NCBI RefSeq assembly: GCF_003351745.1
Contig: NZ_CP031222.1
Coordinates: forward strand, 3,020,207 to 3,084,206
Source: Aquirhabdus parva
GTDB taxonomy: Bacteria; Pseudomonadota; Gammaproteobacteria; Pseudomonadales; Moraxellaceae
Direction of reading: 5' to 3'
DNA length: 64,000 nucleotides
Shown here: one piece after another, positions 53,074 through 61,252 of the stretch
Numbering within the stretch: the stretch's first letter is position 1
How the letters are laid out: each line of letters starts with the position of its first letter
Translations under genes and position numbers: made by a program
The notes under the pieces: generated by a model
Database searches by the model: none
Told to the model about the DNA's origin: nothing
Seen by the model: only the letters and a program-made list of their open reading frames with translations

Positions 53074-54174
53074 ATGGCGAAGAATGTCTGGTTAATCTAT
53101 GGTGCCAACGGCTATAGCGGCGAACTGATTGCCCGCGAAGCGGTAAAACAAGGTCTGACTCCCGTTCTTGCGGGGCGTTCGCTCGCCAAGCTTGAGCCAC
53201 TGGCAGCCGAATTGAATCTGTCGGCTCGCGCCTTTGATCTGGCTGATCCCAAGGCGGTTGCTGCGGCGCTTAAAGATGTGAGTGTGGTGCTCAACTGTGC
53301 TGGTCCCTTTGCGGCGACTGCGGCACTGTTGATCGAGGGCTGTATTAAAGCCAAGACTCACTATCTGGATATCACCGGTGAGATTGCGGTGTTTGAGCAT
53401 GCGCAAGGCCTGCATGCCAGAGCCAAACGTGCAGGTGCAGTGATCTGTCCGGGCGTTGGTTTTGATGTGATCCCAACCGACTGTGTGGCGGCGGCGTTGA
53501 AGGCGGCGCAGCCCGATGCCACGCATCTGGCGCTGGCGTTTAAAACCGCCTCTCCCATGTCACCCGGCACAGCCAAGACCGCGGTTGAAGGACTGCAATT
53601 GGGCGGTATGGTGCGAGAAAACGGCGTGCTAAAGAAGGTACCGCAAGGCTTTGATATCCGCGATATCGATTTTGGTCGCGGGCCAAAATCAGCAATGACG
53701 ATTCCATGGGGAGATGTCTCAACCGCCTTCTGGAGTACCAAGATTCCTAATATCAGTGTCTATATCCCCGTTCCTAAAGCCTTTGCTCTCTCGGCACGCC
53801 TCACTGGCAGTCGTCTGGACTGGCTGTGGAAGAAGCCAGCGGTGATCGACTTTCTCAAAGCCCAGATCGAAAAGCGTGTGCCCGGTCCGGATACCGAGAA
53901 ACGTGCAGGGCTACCAACCTATGTCTGGGGTGAGTCTAGTAATGCACGCGGCGAGAAGAAAACCGCGCGCCTCAAGATGGGCAATGTCTATGATGTGACT
54001 GTGTATGGAGCGCTGGCGATTGTCAGTCACTTATTGCAAGAGAGTGCCAGTGACACCACGACGGTTGCGCTAAAAGAAGCTGGGCGTGCCGGCGGCTACT
54101 TCACGCCGTCGCAGTTGATGGGCTATGACTTTGTCTCTAGCCTCCCCGATGCAGGTCCAATCGAGATTCAATGA
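53074..54174 (+). CDS. Saccharopine dehydrogenase-like / trans-acting enoyl reductase family protein
   Basis: A 366-aa NAD(P)-binding protein. The Rossmann motif GANGYSGELIAREAVKQGLTPVLAGRS is at 9-35. NCAGPFAATAALLIEGCIKAKTHYLDITGE and GVGFDVIPTDCVAAALK are diagnostic for this family (related to the mycobacterial trans-acting enoyl reductase and SCCPDH-like proteins). The catalytic role in lysine metabolism is unlikely; lipid-related reduction is more often proposed. It overlaps the next gene by 4 bp (ATGA). Confidence 0.88.
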   Translation: MAKNVWLIYGANGYSGELIAREAVKQGLTPVLAGRSLAKLEPLAAELNLSARAFDLADPKAVAAALKDVSVVLNCAGPFAATAALLIEGCIKAKTHYLDITGEIAVFEHAQGLHARAKRAGAVICPGVGFDVIPTDCVAAALKAAQPDATHLALAFKTASPMSPGTAKTAVEGLQLGGMVRENGVLKKVPQGFDIRDIDFGRGPKSAMTIPWGDVSTAFWSTKIPNISVYIPVPKAFALSARLTGSRLDWLWKKPAVIDFLKAQIEKRVPGPDTEKRAGLPTYVWGESSNARGEKKTARLKMGNVYDVTVYGALAIVSHLLQESASDTTTVALKEAGRAGGYFTPSQLMGYDFVSSLPDAGPIEIQ

Positions 54175-55109
54175 TTGGCGATGCAGAGGATCTCTATCAC
54201 CTTGGAAATACGACCATGAATCAAGCGGCATCGACGGATATCAGCAATACGGCAACCACAGCCAAAGTGACACTGACGCCGCGCTCTCTCGCAAAGTCAA
54301 AGACCATCACGATTCGTAAGACCCGCTTTCAAGCGGCGAATCTGACGGAGCAGTACTCCAAGTCACCGCTGATTTCGCACTTTCTGACAGCCCTGTCGAT
54401 GTCGTTTCCGCGCGGGGAGATGTTCTTTGTCGATACGATCAAGAACGTACGTAGCGAAATCAAAGACCCAAGTTTAAAGGCCGATATCGCCGCTTTTATC
54501 GGTCAAGAATCGATGCATGCCAAGGCGCATGATCAGTTCAATACCGAGATTCAATCTGCGGATTATCACTTAAAGCGTTTTGATGCGGAGATTGATAAAG
54601 AGATGGCGCGTCTACGCACACTCTCTAAACGGCGGCAGCTTGCGGCGACGGTGGCACTGGAGCATTTCACGGCGATGATTGCAGGCTACATTTTGACTCA
54701 TCCCAAGCTCGTCCAGCAGCTACCGCCCAATATGGCGTCCTTGTGGATCTGGCATGCCGTAGAAGAGATCGAGCATAAGCATGTGGCGTTTGATGTCTAT
54801 CAGACCGTATTTAATAACCTCGCTCAGCGCCGCCGCAGTATGCGCACAATCAGCTTGGGATTTATCATCAGCAATACGGTAATGACCAGTCAACTGCTGT
54901 GGCAGAATCGCAAACAGAGTCTGGGGAGCGTGAAACAAATCTGGGCGAATCTACAGGGCGTGGGGACACTTGCGCATATGATGGTCAGCTTGCTGCCCGA
55001 GTATCTGGCGTTCTATAAAGAGAGTTTTCATCCATCAGAGATTGATCACACACCGCTTTTGGCGCGTTGGCGCGAGGAGTTGGTGAAAAAGGAGTGGGTG
55101 GAGGTTTAA
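54171..55109 (+). CDS. Predicted metal-dependent hydrolase (PF10118 family)
   Basis: A 312-aa protein, or 297 aa from the ATG at 54216, which gives MNQAAS. The helical PF10118 pattern with repeated metal-binding residues is seen in SFPRGEMFFVDTIKN, FIGQESMHAKAHDQFN, ALEHFTAMIAGYIL and WHAVEEIEHKHVAFDVY. These ExxH/ExxxH pairs resemble a di-iron ferritin-like site. The true reaction is unproven. It forms an operon with the upstream reductase-like gene, and both may act on lipids. Confidence 0.83.
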   Translation: MIGDAEDLYHLGNTTMNQAASTDISNTATTAKVTLTPRSLAKSKTITIRKTRFQAANLTEQYSKSPLISHFLTALSMSFPRGEMFFVDTIKNVRSEIKDPSLKADIAAFIGQESMHAKAHDQFNTEIQSADYHLKRFDAEIDKEMARLRTLSKRRQLAATVALEHFTAMIAGYILTHPKLVQQLPPNMASLWIWHAVEEIEHKHVAFDVYQTVFNNLAQRRRSMRTISLGFIISNTVMTSQLLWQNRKQSLGSVKQIWANLQGVGTLAHMMVSLLPEYLAFYKESFHPSEIDHTPLLARWREELVKKEWVEV

Positions 55110-55115
55110 AAAAAT

Positions 55116-55142
55116 GGGGAAAAATATTTTCCCCGTTTTTTT
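55116..55142. terminator. Bidirectional terminator
   Basis: GGGGAAAA pairs with TTTTCCCC around a 3-nt loop, followed by G-T7. It lies between the PF10118 gene and the convergent Hint-domain gene. Confidence 0.85.
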
Positions 55143-55159
55143 ATGGCGAATTGATGCTT

Positions 55160-56851
55160 TTAGGCTACGGTGCGTAGGGTGAGGCTAGGTGGTTGCTTGA
55201 CCTGAATCGCTTCAGGGGACTTCAGCCAGCACGGATGAGAAACACTCTTCATGGTGACACGCAGTACAGAGAAGAATGCAGCATTGGCCGACCACAGTTG
55301 ACTTGGCATGGGCAGACGGCCATTTGTCCAACGTTGACTCGATCCATCTGTGGTGACCTCAGGGATGTGGAAACCTGAGCTAAAGCAAGGATCATCGACT
55401 GCGACGTCTTGACTGCCTTTCATGCCATGAATATGGAAGGATTTGACATACAGCCCTAGTTGGCGACGATCACCTTGGTTAGTGGCTGACCACTCAGCAG
55501 GGACAAAGGTATTGGACATCAGTACCACATCCGTCGCATTTGCAGGGATCAAAAACTGGGCAACATGGCCATCAATCTCAGGATTGACGCGCTCGCCATT
55601 GATCATGAGATGGATATCCAAGTCTTCGCTTCTAACCCAGCCCAATTTCTCGGCACGTGTGCGCAATTGGGTGCGCACCGCCTCAAGAATCGCGCCACCT
55701 TGAATAACAGGGCGACCATAATCCCGACTCAACACACCATATTTGAGATCAGGATTACTGCTGTCCGATTTGTTTTTAAACCATGCACGATTGCCAGAGT
55801 CATAATAACTCTCTGCATCCAAACCATTGGCGATCAAAGTATCATGATTTTCGAGTTCGACATGCCAATAAGTCACTTGATCAACTTCCATTTGCGCAAT
55901 GGTCGCGCCATTGGTCAAATGACCGACGGGGATGAAGATGTCATCAATTACATTGAGACCCACCGAGTGTCCTGGTGATAACCAGAGATCGCTATATGGC
56001 TGATCAGGACCAAAAGCACCCGCTTGTACTTTGATCGGCCATGCGTCTTCATAGCGCTGCTCATTGCTAAGATCAAATTTCAAGGTACGATTGCCCAGCC
56101 AGACTATCGGTTGTTGCTCACCAGATGCGGTGATGACGATATCACCCACCCGCAGGGTTTCAACAGGCACATCTCCGCGTACAGTCCGGATCAGAGAGCC
56201 TGATACGAAGCACACTGGCACGGTGGTATAAACGCTGTTGCCACTGACGATGAGATTGCTTGAGTCATAATTACCGGTCAGATTGATGGTGTAAGTCGAA
56301 CCGTTTGAGGCATTAAACGTAATCGTGTTCGTGCCGACGGAGACTGAATTTACACCACCGCTATAGGAGATGAATTGACCCGCATGGAAGTTTTGAATGG
56401 TGCCGCCAAACTGCTGCGTGAACACAAAGGAATCGTTGATGCTGTCACCCATATCGATGGTTTGGGTGGATACGCCCGTGCCCTGCCAGAGATAGGTGCC
56501 GCCGTTGGTGAGTTGTACATTCCCCGTTGCCGAAGTCACATACTGACCTGCGGTCAAACTGCCGCCGTCAACGATCAATGAGCCTTGGCTTGAATCGATA
56601 AAATTGGGAACCATGTTGAGATGGGCAGCACCCACGGTCAGACTGCCTTGAACAGTCAATGATGCTGCTGGTGAGTTCATGGTCAAGCTTGCAATTTTGA
56701 CCAATCCTGATGATGTAGTCAGCGTTGCGGCGGGACCACTGCTAAACACCACGCCATCTAAAGTACTGGGCAACGTGCCAGTAGACCAGTTTGCACTATT
56801 CCCCCAAGTCCCATCCCCACCCGATCCTGTCCACGTTTGTGTTGTTGGCAT
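55160..56851 (-). CDS. Hint-domain (Hint_2) protein with beta-solenoid-like N-terminus
   Basis: A 563-aa protein without a Sec signal. Residues about 6-210 are Ser/Thr/Asn/Gly-rich strands starting WTGSGGDGTWGNSANWSTG, the pattern of autotransporter-associated solenoid repeats. A Hint_2 domain follows: C214 (VPVCFVSGSLIRTVRGDVPVETLRVGDIV), H295 in LWLSPGHSVGL, and VTYWHVELENHDTLIANGLDAESYYDSGNR. The Hint fold performs thioester chemistry or autoproteolysis. This architecture is common in acetic acid bacteria and other alphaproteobacteria, so transfer is possible. The C-terminal 150 residues are unique. It is probably exported by a type I or other non-Sec route. Confidence 0.85.
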   Translation of the reverse strand: MPTTQTWTGSGGDGTWGNSANWSTGTLPSTLDGVVFSSGPAATLTTSSGLVKIASLTMNSPAASLTVQGSLTVGAAHLNMVPNFIDSSQGSLIVDGGSLTAGQYVTSATGNVQLTNGGTYLWQGTGVSTQTIDMGDSINDSFVFTQQFGGTIQNFHAGQFISYSGGVNSVSVGTNTITFNASNGSTYTINLTGNYDSSNLIVSGNSVYTTVPVCFVSGSLIRTVRGDVPVETLRVGDIVITASGEQQPIVWLGNRTLKFDLSNEQRYEDAWPIKVQAGAFGPDQPYSDLWLSPGHSVGLNVIDDIFIPVGHLTNGATIAQMEVDQVTYWHVELENHDTLIANGLDAESYYDSGNRAWFKNKSDSSNPDLKYGVLSRDYGRPVIQGGAILEAVRTQLRTRAEKLGWVRSEDLDIHLMINGERVNPEIDGHVAQFLIPANATDVVLMSNTFVPAEWSATNQGDRRQLGLYVKSFHIHGMKGSQDVAVDDPCFSSGFHIPEVTTDGSSQRWTNGRLPMPSQLWSANAAFFSVLRVTMKSVSHPCWLKSPEAIQVKQPPSLTLRTVA

Positions 56852-57442
56852 TACTCATCCCCTAATAAAAGTATATTACATTGTTGATGTGCAAGAAAAA
56901 AATCTGGCACGTTGTTAAAATACGGTTTTTAAAATTCAATCTTCGACACTTATTTTTCTAAATAATGAACATTCATTTTTTAAATCGCGCGCAGCAGATC
57001 CTTCGCTCGTTATGCGCCCCGCTTGTTGTACTCTTGTATCAAATTAGATGATTTTTTGCTAGTGATTTGTTCTACACTTTTGGCCTTTCAGATGAACAAA
57101 ATGATATTTACCTGTAGTTGCATCCTTTTGTATTCACGCAGTATATTAGAAAGCCGCTTTGCACAATCATTCAAAAATTGACATCAATTCTTACATATCT
57201 GCACAAGCTTGACGATGTGTGAGGCTATAGGACACAGCCAAATCCTCTTGAATGACTTAAACTCAAGAAAGTGAATGCAAAAAATCAAAAAATAGGATGC
57301 TGGGGCTTGAGTTCAGGCTGTTTTGAACATGCACGGATATAGACAGAAATATTGGTCATGCGGGATGGCGACAGGGTTAAAGCAGGTGGTTTCTGGCAAT
57401 ACGATCCAGTGATGATCATGATGCGCGATTAAAATGAGTCCT
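56852..57442. other. Upstream region of the Hint-domain gene without genes
   Basis: AT-rich DNA of about 590 bp. I see no convincing ORF, RNA gene or repeat. It must contain the promoter of the Hint gene. Confidence 0.4.
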
Positions 57443-57480
57443 AAAAAAGATCTCTACACTAAGCGACCCGTATAGAGACC
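57443..57480 (-). terminator. Minus-strand intrinsic terminator after a small ORF
   Basis: On the minus strand GGTCTCTA pairs with TAGAGATC (one G-T) around a 16-nt loop and is followed by T6. A second hairpin, GGCATG-N7-CATGCC, lies at 57491-57509. No long gene on the minus strand precedes it, so it must end a short transcript. Confidence 0.6.
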
Positions 57481-57555
57481 TTTAGACAAGGGCATGGATA
57501 AATCATGCCTGCTACAAGGACGACTCTTAAATCAAATGACAACGAAATCGCAGCG

Positions 57556-57654
57556 TCATCGGATGATGCTTGCTATAGCGATAATGGATTGGGCTACACG
57601 AGTTTTCATGGCTGGACTTGACCCCATGCACACACCACATTTCATGATATTCAT
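57556..57654 (-). CDS. Possible 32-aa small protein
   Basis: The ATG at 57654 has AAGGA 8 nt upstream, and the ORF (starting MNIMKCGVCMGSSPAMK) ends with TGA at 57556. An overlapping frame that is Cys/His-rich runs to a TAA at 57527 but has no good start. A terminator at 57443-57480 fits a short mRNA. The evidence is only the ribosome binding site and the terminator, so this could also be a non-coding RNA. Confidence 0.3.
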   Translation of the reverse strand: MNIMKCGVCMGSSPAMKTRVAQSIIAIASIIR

Positions 57655-57823
57655 AACGACATTCCTTTTTTAAATAAACTTCCCTGATTATTCTTTATCG
57701 ACTTTCAATCGATTCTTTTACTATTCCGTAATCGTTTTCGATGCGCCCTAGAAACCCTCTCTACACAGCCGAATCTAGAGCATCTTTTACCTAGACGCAA
57801 TGTACGTTCATCGACTCAATAAA

Positions 57824-57845
57824 ATATACAGACCTGTCTGTATAT
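57824..57845. promoter_or_regulatory. Perfect TetR-type palindrome with no adjacent regulator gene
   Basis: ATATACAGAC-CT-GTCTGTATAT is a perfect inverted repeat with 10-bp arms. It has the size and symmetry of a TetR-family operator. No regulator gene lies within 900 bp on the left or the next 10 kb on the right, and the first annotated unit downstream is the sRNA-like array. Confidence 0.6.
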
Positions 57846-58032
57846 AAGTCAATATAAACAATCACTTTTTCTGATAAAAAAATAATGTTTTTTTTGAAAA
57901 TTTGCTGGAGTAGTCATTTTTTTGAGGAAATTTCGACGTTTTAGCTTACAAGAATTTTTTTCATCCGAAAAAAACAACCATTCAGTCAATTCATGTTGGT
58001 AAGTTGTTGCTTTTATGTTTAAATCCGTGGGT

Positions 58033-58091
58033 CCTGCCACTTACCCTAGCGAGCAGGAATTCGCCTACGACCCAAAACGTAGGCTTTTTTT
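58033..58091 (+). ncRNA. Two-hairpin small RNA candidate A (C4-antisense-like)
   Basis: Hairpin one is CCTGC and GCAGG with a 15-nt loop containing ACCCTAGC. A 5-nt AATTC linker follows. Hairpin two (GCCTACG and CGTAGGC, 8-nt loop) ends in T7, an ideal intrinsic terminator. No plus-strand gene lies upstream to be terminated. The unit at 61772-61836 has the same design with the same loop motif. The 5' end lies somewhere in 57980-58033. Confidence 0.5.
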
Positions 58092-58162
58092 CGTCTGGAA
58101 AAAGATACCACTCGGTCAAATTTAAATTCCAAACACCCTGCGATGTGCTTATATTCCCTTGT

Positions 58163-58231
58163 CTTGTTTTTTTGACATTTAAACAAGATCTCTCTTGATG
58201 CCCGCAGATACCCCAACTGCGGGCTTTTTTT
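58163..58231 (+). ncRNA. Two-hairpin small RNA candidate B
   Basis: Hairpin one is CTTGTTT and AAACAAG. Hairpin two (GCCCGCAG and CTGCGGGC, 9-nt loop) is followed by T7 and is a strong terminator. It is the second terminator-ended unit in the array and lacks the ACCCTAGC loop of candidate A. No ORF precedes it. Confidence 0.45.
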
Positions 58232-58501
58232 ATGGAAAACTTGCGCAAATGCCATACGGTCAGCGAATGCAAAAGCATTGCGTCAGACTCTGACAATTTT
58301 TGACCATTTGCTTCCACAAACTCTACACACAAAATTAATTAAAAATAAATTATTTATATAAAACAACAAATTAATAAATTAATATTTTTTCCAAAAATTC
58401 AAATTTCCCTCACAATTATGATCAACAATACGTAAGCCTAAGCATGATGCTAGAAGGCTATTTTTTGTTATGGTCAAAATTGATCCTTGGGGAGGGATAA
58501 G

Positions 58502-58771
58502 ATGACACCTGAAATTCGGAAACTCATCCGTAAACGTTGTGAACTCGATGCCGAGTTGATGTTCTCAACAGCGACACAACACTGGTCAATGCCGTTCCGT
58601 CCAAAGAACAAACAGTTCTTTGATCAAGAGACCGGCTTAACTGAAAACATTGGTTTGGCGGTGGAAATGTACCGTCCGGTCAATGAGGAACAACGCGAGC
58701 TTAAACATAAAATCATTGAGATTGATAAACAGCTCGAAGCGCTTACTGACGGACAGCTCTGTCATAGTTAA
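58502..58771 (+). CDS. Small cytoplasmic protein, unknown function
   Basis: An 89-aa protein. The ATG at 58502 has GGGGAGGGA a few nt upstream. Two helical segments (TPEIRKLIRKRCELDAELM and EEQRELKHKIIEIDKQLEAL) could form a coiled-coil hairpin, with a NKQFFDQETG-containing loop between them. No family is recognised. The hairpin at 58785-58812 follows it. Confidence 0.65.
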   Translation: MTPEIRKLIRKRCELDAELMFSTATQHWSMPFRPKNKQFFDQETGLTENIGLAVEMYRPVNEEQRELKHKIIEIDKQLEALTDGQLCHS

Positions 58772-58784
58772 TGGCAAGACAGCA

Positions 58785-58812
58785 TGATCAGGAGGTTCGC
58801 ACTTCCTGATCA
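58785..58812 (+). other. Hairpin after the 89-aa gene
   Basis: TGATCAGGA pairs with TCCTGATCA around a 10-nt loop. There is no T-run, so it is a weak terminator at best. Confidence 0.4.
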
Positions 58813-58857
58813 GGCTGTTAATATGAGGCTGCTTAAAAGCTGGTCTCGTATACCCTC

Positions 58858-59487
58858 ATGTACCCCACATTTACTTCTGCTAATTTTCAAATCCTGTGTG
58901 ATGAACTCGCCGTCCGTGATGCTGACTTAGGGCACATCATCCACACCCACGGCTATCCCCCGATGTGGACACGCAACAACAGCTTTGAAACGCTCGTGCA
59001 TATCATCCTTGAACAACAAGTGTCGCTCGCCTCTGCCCTTGCAGCACTTAATCAATTACGCGCACGAATTGGTATCGTAACGCCTGAACGGGTTCTTACA
59101 TTAAGTGATGAAGAATTAAAAGCCTGTTATTTTAGTCGGCAGAAGACCGCCTATGTCCGGGGACTGGCAGAAGCGCTGATGACCAAGCAGTTAGATTTGA
59201 TCGCGCTGGAGACGCTGCCGAATGATGAAGTCCGCCGGATCTTGTGTGGACTCAAAGGGATTGGCGACTGGACGGCGGATGTTTATCTCATGTTTGTCTT
59301 AAGGCGTACGGACCTGTTTCCGCTGGGCGATCTGGCTGCGGTAAACGCACTCAAGACGATCAAGGGACTGCCCAAGGTGACGCCACGTGAGACGTTGCTC
59401 ACGATCACCCAAGACTGGCAGCCCAGTCGCACCATCGCAGCAATGATCTTATGGCATTATTATTTGAGTGTGCGAAAGAAAGCTTAA
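58858..59487 (+). CDS. DNA-3-methyladenine glycosylase II (AlkA-like, HhH-GPD)
   Basis: A 209-aa DNA repair enzyme. The helix-hairpin-helix is LKGIGDWTADVYLMFVLRR and the catalytic aspartate is in FPLGDLAAV, about 20 residues later. FETLVHIILEQQVSLASALAAL is the usual start of the GPD domain. It lacks the N-terminal AlkA domain, as in short yeast MAG-like glycosylases. It removes 3-methyladenine and similar alkylated bases. The start codon has no strong ribosome binding site. Confidence 0.9.
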   Translation: MYPTFTSANFQILCDELAVRDADLGHIIHTHGYPPMWTRNNSFETLVHIILEQQVSLASALAALNQLRARIGIVTPERVLTLSDEELKACYFSRQKTAYVRGLAEALMTKQLDLIALETLPNDEVRRILCGLKGIGDWTADVYLMFVLRRTDLFPLGDLAAVNALKTIKGLPKVTPRETLLTITQDWQPSRTIAAMILWHYYLSVRKKA

Positions 59488-59503
59488 AAGAACATTGATC
59501 TTC

Positions 59504-59572
59504 CACTGATTTACTCATCCATTAAAGTTCTAACCATATGGTCTGTAATTTGCTTATGATTGAGCATCGTTT
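59504..59572. repeat. 69-bp direct repeat, copy 1 (pairs with 60578-60646)
   Basis: CACTGATTTACTCATCCATT at the start and GAGCATCGTTT at the end are shared with 60578-60646; 65 of 69 positions are identical. The copy lies about 40 bp before the gene at 59614 and includes a TATGAT -10 candidate and a CCATATGG palindrome. Confidence 0.85.
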
Positions 59573-59613
59573 GTATGTTTAATACATACAGCCCAATAGA
59601 GAGTAGCGCTTTC

Positions 59614-60549
59614 ATGCTGAAAAAAGTGATCATCTCGGTACTACTGTTGTGCGTGGTGATGGCTTATCAATATTGGCCGAGCACACCGCTTAGCCAGCCC
59701 CAAACATCAGCGCCTCTGCCTGTGATGCAAGCACCAACTCCAAAACCACCGTCTTCAGTGCAAACCAATATCGCGCCAGCGCCATTTGTACATAACCTGA
59801 ATCATGAACTTGCCCTTGAACAAGCTTATCAGAGCAGCCACGACTTACATGGTTTCTATCTCAAATATCACAATAGCACCAATCCTGATGAGCAACTTTT
59901 TGCATTGAGGGCTGCTGAGCTCTGCGCTCAGTTTATTGCCTCACCCGAAGACAGTTTAACGTTGCAGATCCAAAGTCTGCCGAATCGTAATCGTAGTCCA
60001 GAAGCCCAACTGGCTATTCAGACTCTATTTGCGCGCTGTTCGGCTTTTAGTCATGAATTTACCACTGCCAAGGCATTTCGGGATGAAGTAGCGCGATTAA
60101 GCAATGAAGTGATACAGGGTGAAAGCTATTTCGGAACTGAAATGAGAGTCGCCATACAACAGGCAACTGGAGAAGGATCAAAAAACCAAATAAAACCTTT
60201 GATCCGAGCCGTACTGCTGTCTAAGGAACCAGAAGCTATTAACGGTATTTCTTCTTTTATGCTACCCATTTGGAAAACTGCTGCGCAGAATGACACTGAC
60301 TCACCATCCTCACCCGCACGGGTCAACGCTTTAGCATTGATGTTAGCAACCTGTGAATTAGGGCGTGATTGTTCAAAAGATGCAAACGACTCGATTCAAC
60401 ACTGCACTTGCTCAAATGAGTGTCAAGGTTTGGTAGAAGCATCTATTGCAGATATCCCGCTTGATCTACGGCAAGTGGTGCTGAGTAAAAAAAGCGAATA
60501 TGTACGGGCGATTCAACAAGGAAATCTTCAGATACTGGGGTTGGATTAG
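59614..60549 (+). CDS. Membrane-anchored periplasmic protein, unknown function
   Basis: A 311-aa protein from the ATG at 59614 (GAGAG upstream). There is one N-terminal helix (VIISVLLLCVVMAYQYW), a Pro-rich linker at about 25-60, and then a helical domain of about 240 residues with several cysteines (ELCAQF, RCSAFS, CELGRDC, CTCSNEC). Alternating helices suggest a repeat (TPR/SEL1-like) fold. No family is recognised. It lies between two copies of a 69-bp repeat that act as promoter regions. Confidence 0.7.
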   Translation: MLKKVIISVLLLCVVMAYQYWPSTPLSQPQTSAPLPVMQAPTPKPPSSVQTNIAPAPFVHNLNHELALEQAYQSSHDLHGFYLKYHNSTNPDEQLFALRAAELCAQFIASPEDSLTLQIQSLPNRNRSPEAQLAIQTLFARCSAFSHEFTTAKAFRDEVARLSNEVIQGESYFGTEMRVAIQQATGEGSKNQIKPLIRAVLLSKEPEAINGISSFMLPIWKTAAQNDTDSPSSPARVNALALMLATCELGRDCSKDANDSIQHCTCSNECQGLVEASIADIPLDLRQVVLSKKSEYVRAIQQGNLQILGLD

Positions 60550-60577
60550 CTGATAAACGTTAAGCACTGCCCTCCTA

Positions 60578-60646
60578 CACTGATTTACTCATCCATTAAA
60601 ATTCTAACCATTTGGTCTGTAAATTGCTTATGATTGAGTATCGTTT
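60578..60646. repeat. 69-bp direct repeat, copy 2 (pairs with 59504-59572)
   Basis: Second copy with four mismatches to copy 1. It lies about 35 bp before the small membrane protein gene at 60680, which suggests that the two genes share the same regulatory region. Confidence 0.85.
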
Positions 60647-60679
60647 CACGTTCGATGCCTCCCTCTCGGAAGAAACAGC

Positions 60680-60838
60680 ATGTCGATTCCTGAATACTGG
60701 TATATCGGTCTAATCATCGCACTCCTGATCACTGCCGTGCTGTCGATCGAGGGCTACCATAAAAGCAGTTTTACTTTAATTGTGCTGTGTTTTCTGATGG
60801 CGTTGGGCGTGGTTATGGGATTCATTCGGGTGGAATGA
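60680..60838 (+). CDS. Small membrane protein of 52 aa
   Basis: An ORF from the ATG at 60680 to the TGA at 60836-60838, with GGAAGAAACA before the start. Two hydrophobic helices (YIGLIIALLITAVLS and FTLIVLCFLMALGVVMGFI) are joined by EGYHKSS. It follows the second 69-bp repeat. Its stop is 19 bp before the next small membrane protein gene. Confidence 0.6.
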   Translation: MSIPEYWYIGLIIALLITAVLSIEGYHKSSFTLIVLCFLMALGVVMGFIRVE

Positions 60839-60857
60839 GTTTAGAGGTCAGTTAAGC

Positions 60858-61040
60858 ATGAATTTTAGATATTATTTTCGTTGCATCATCCTAGCACCCG
60901 TAATTGCATATTTTCTTCAATTGGCATTCCACAAAACAGGAAGCCTTACATCTTTTATCCTCAGTTGGGTGCTCTTTGCCGTGGTTTTATTTTTGGCGAT
61001 GTATGCGTTTGCACATCATGACAAAATTGAAAAGAATTAA
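60858..61040 (+). CDS. Small membrane protein of 60 aa
   Basis: A 60-aa protein with GAGGTCAG upstream of the ATG. It has two hydrophobic helices (CIILAPVIAYFLQLAF, LSWVLFAVVLFLAMYAFA) and a charged C-terminus HHDKIEKN. It is the likely second gene of a two-gene unit with 60680-60838. The function is unknown. Confidence 0.55.
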   Translation: MNFRYYFRCIILAPVIAYFLQLAFHKTGSLTSFILSWVLFAVVLFLAMYAFAHHDKIEKN

Positions 61041-61252
61041 AGAAGTGGTAGGGAAACTCTTAGATATTATTCTGAGGATGAGTGGTGACAACCTTTCTCT
61101 TAAAATCACACCTCTATTCCCCCCTTGAAAATCACCAAAAACATCGCACATTAATAGATAGGTTAAGTACTCAGGCTCATGGTTTGAGGCACATCAAACC
61201 TGCGTGAGTATGGAACCTAAGCCCTCAATTTTGCTATAGAGGAGTGTGGGTC

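Larger units (their letters stand above)
57955..58262 (+). repeat. Tandem array of about 130-140 bp non-coding units
   Basis: T-runs of seven end at 57961, 58091 and 58231 (130 and 140 bp apart). Seventeen to twenty-one bases after each T-run a conserved block occurs: CCATTCAGTCAA (57978), CCACTCGGTCAA (58108) and CCATACGGTCAG (58252). Units one and two agree at about two thirds of positions over 32 bp after the T-run. The repeated module contains hairpin and terminator structures rather than a conserved ORF. Confidence 0.6.

Noticed and set aside
57849-58332. Two overlapping minus-strand ORFs sharing an LTEW-x-F-x-DEKK motif
   Set aside because: The shared residues come from the repeated DNA block and T-runs of the sRNA-like array read in reverse; neither ORF has a ribosome binding site and the frames do not stay conserved in the third unit.
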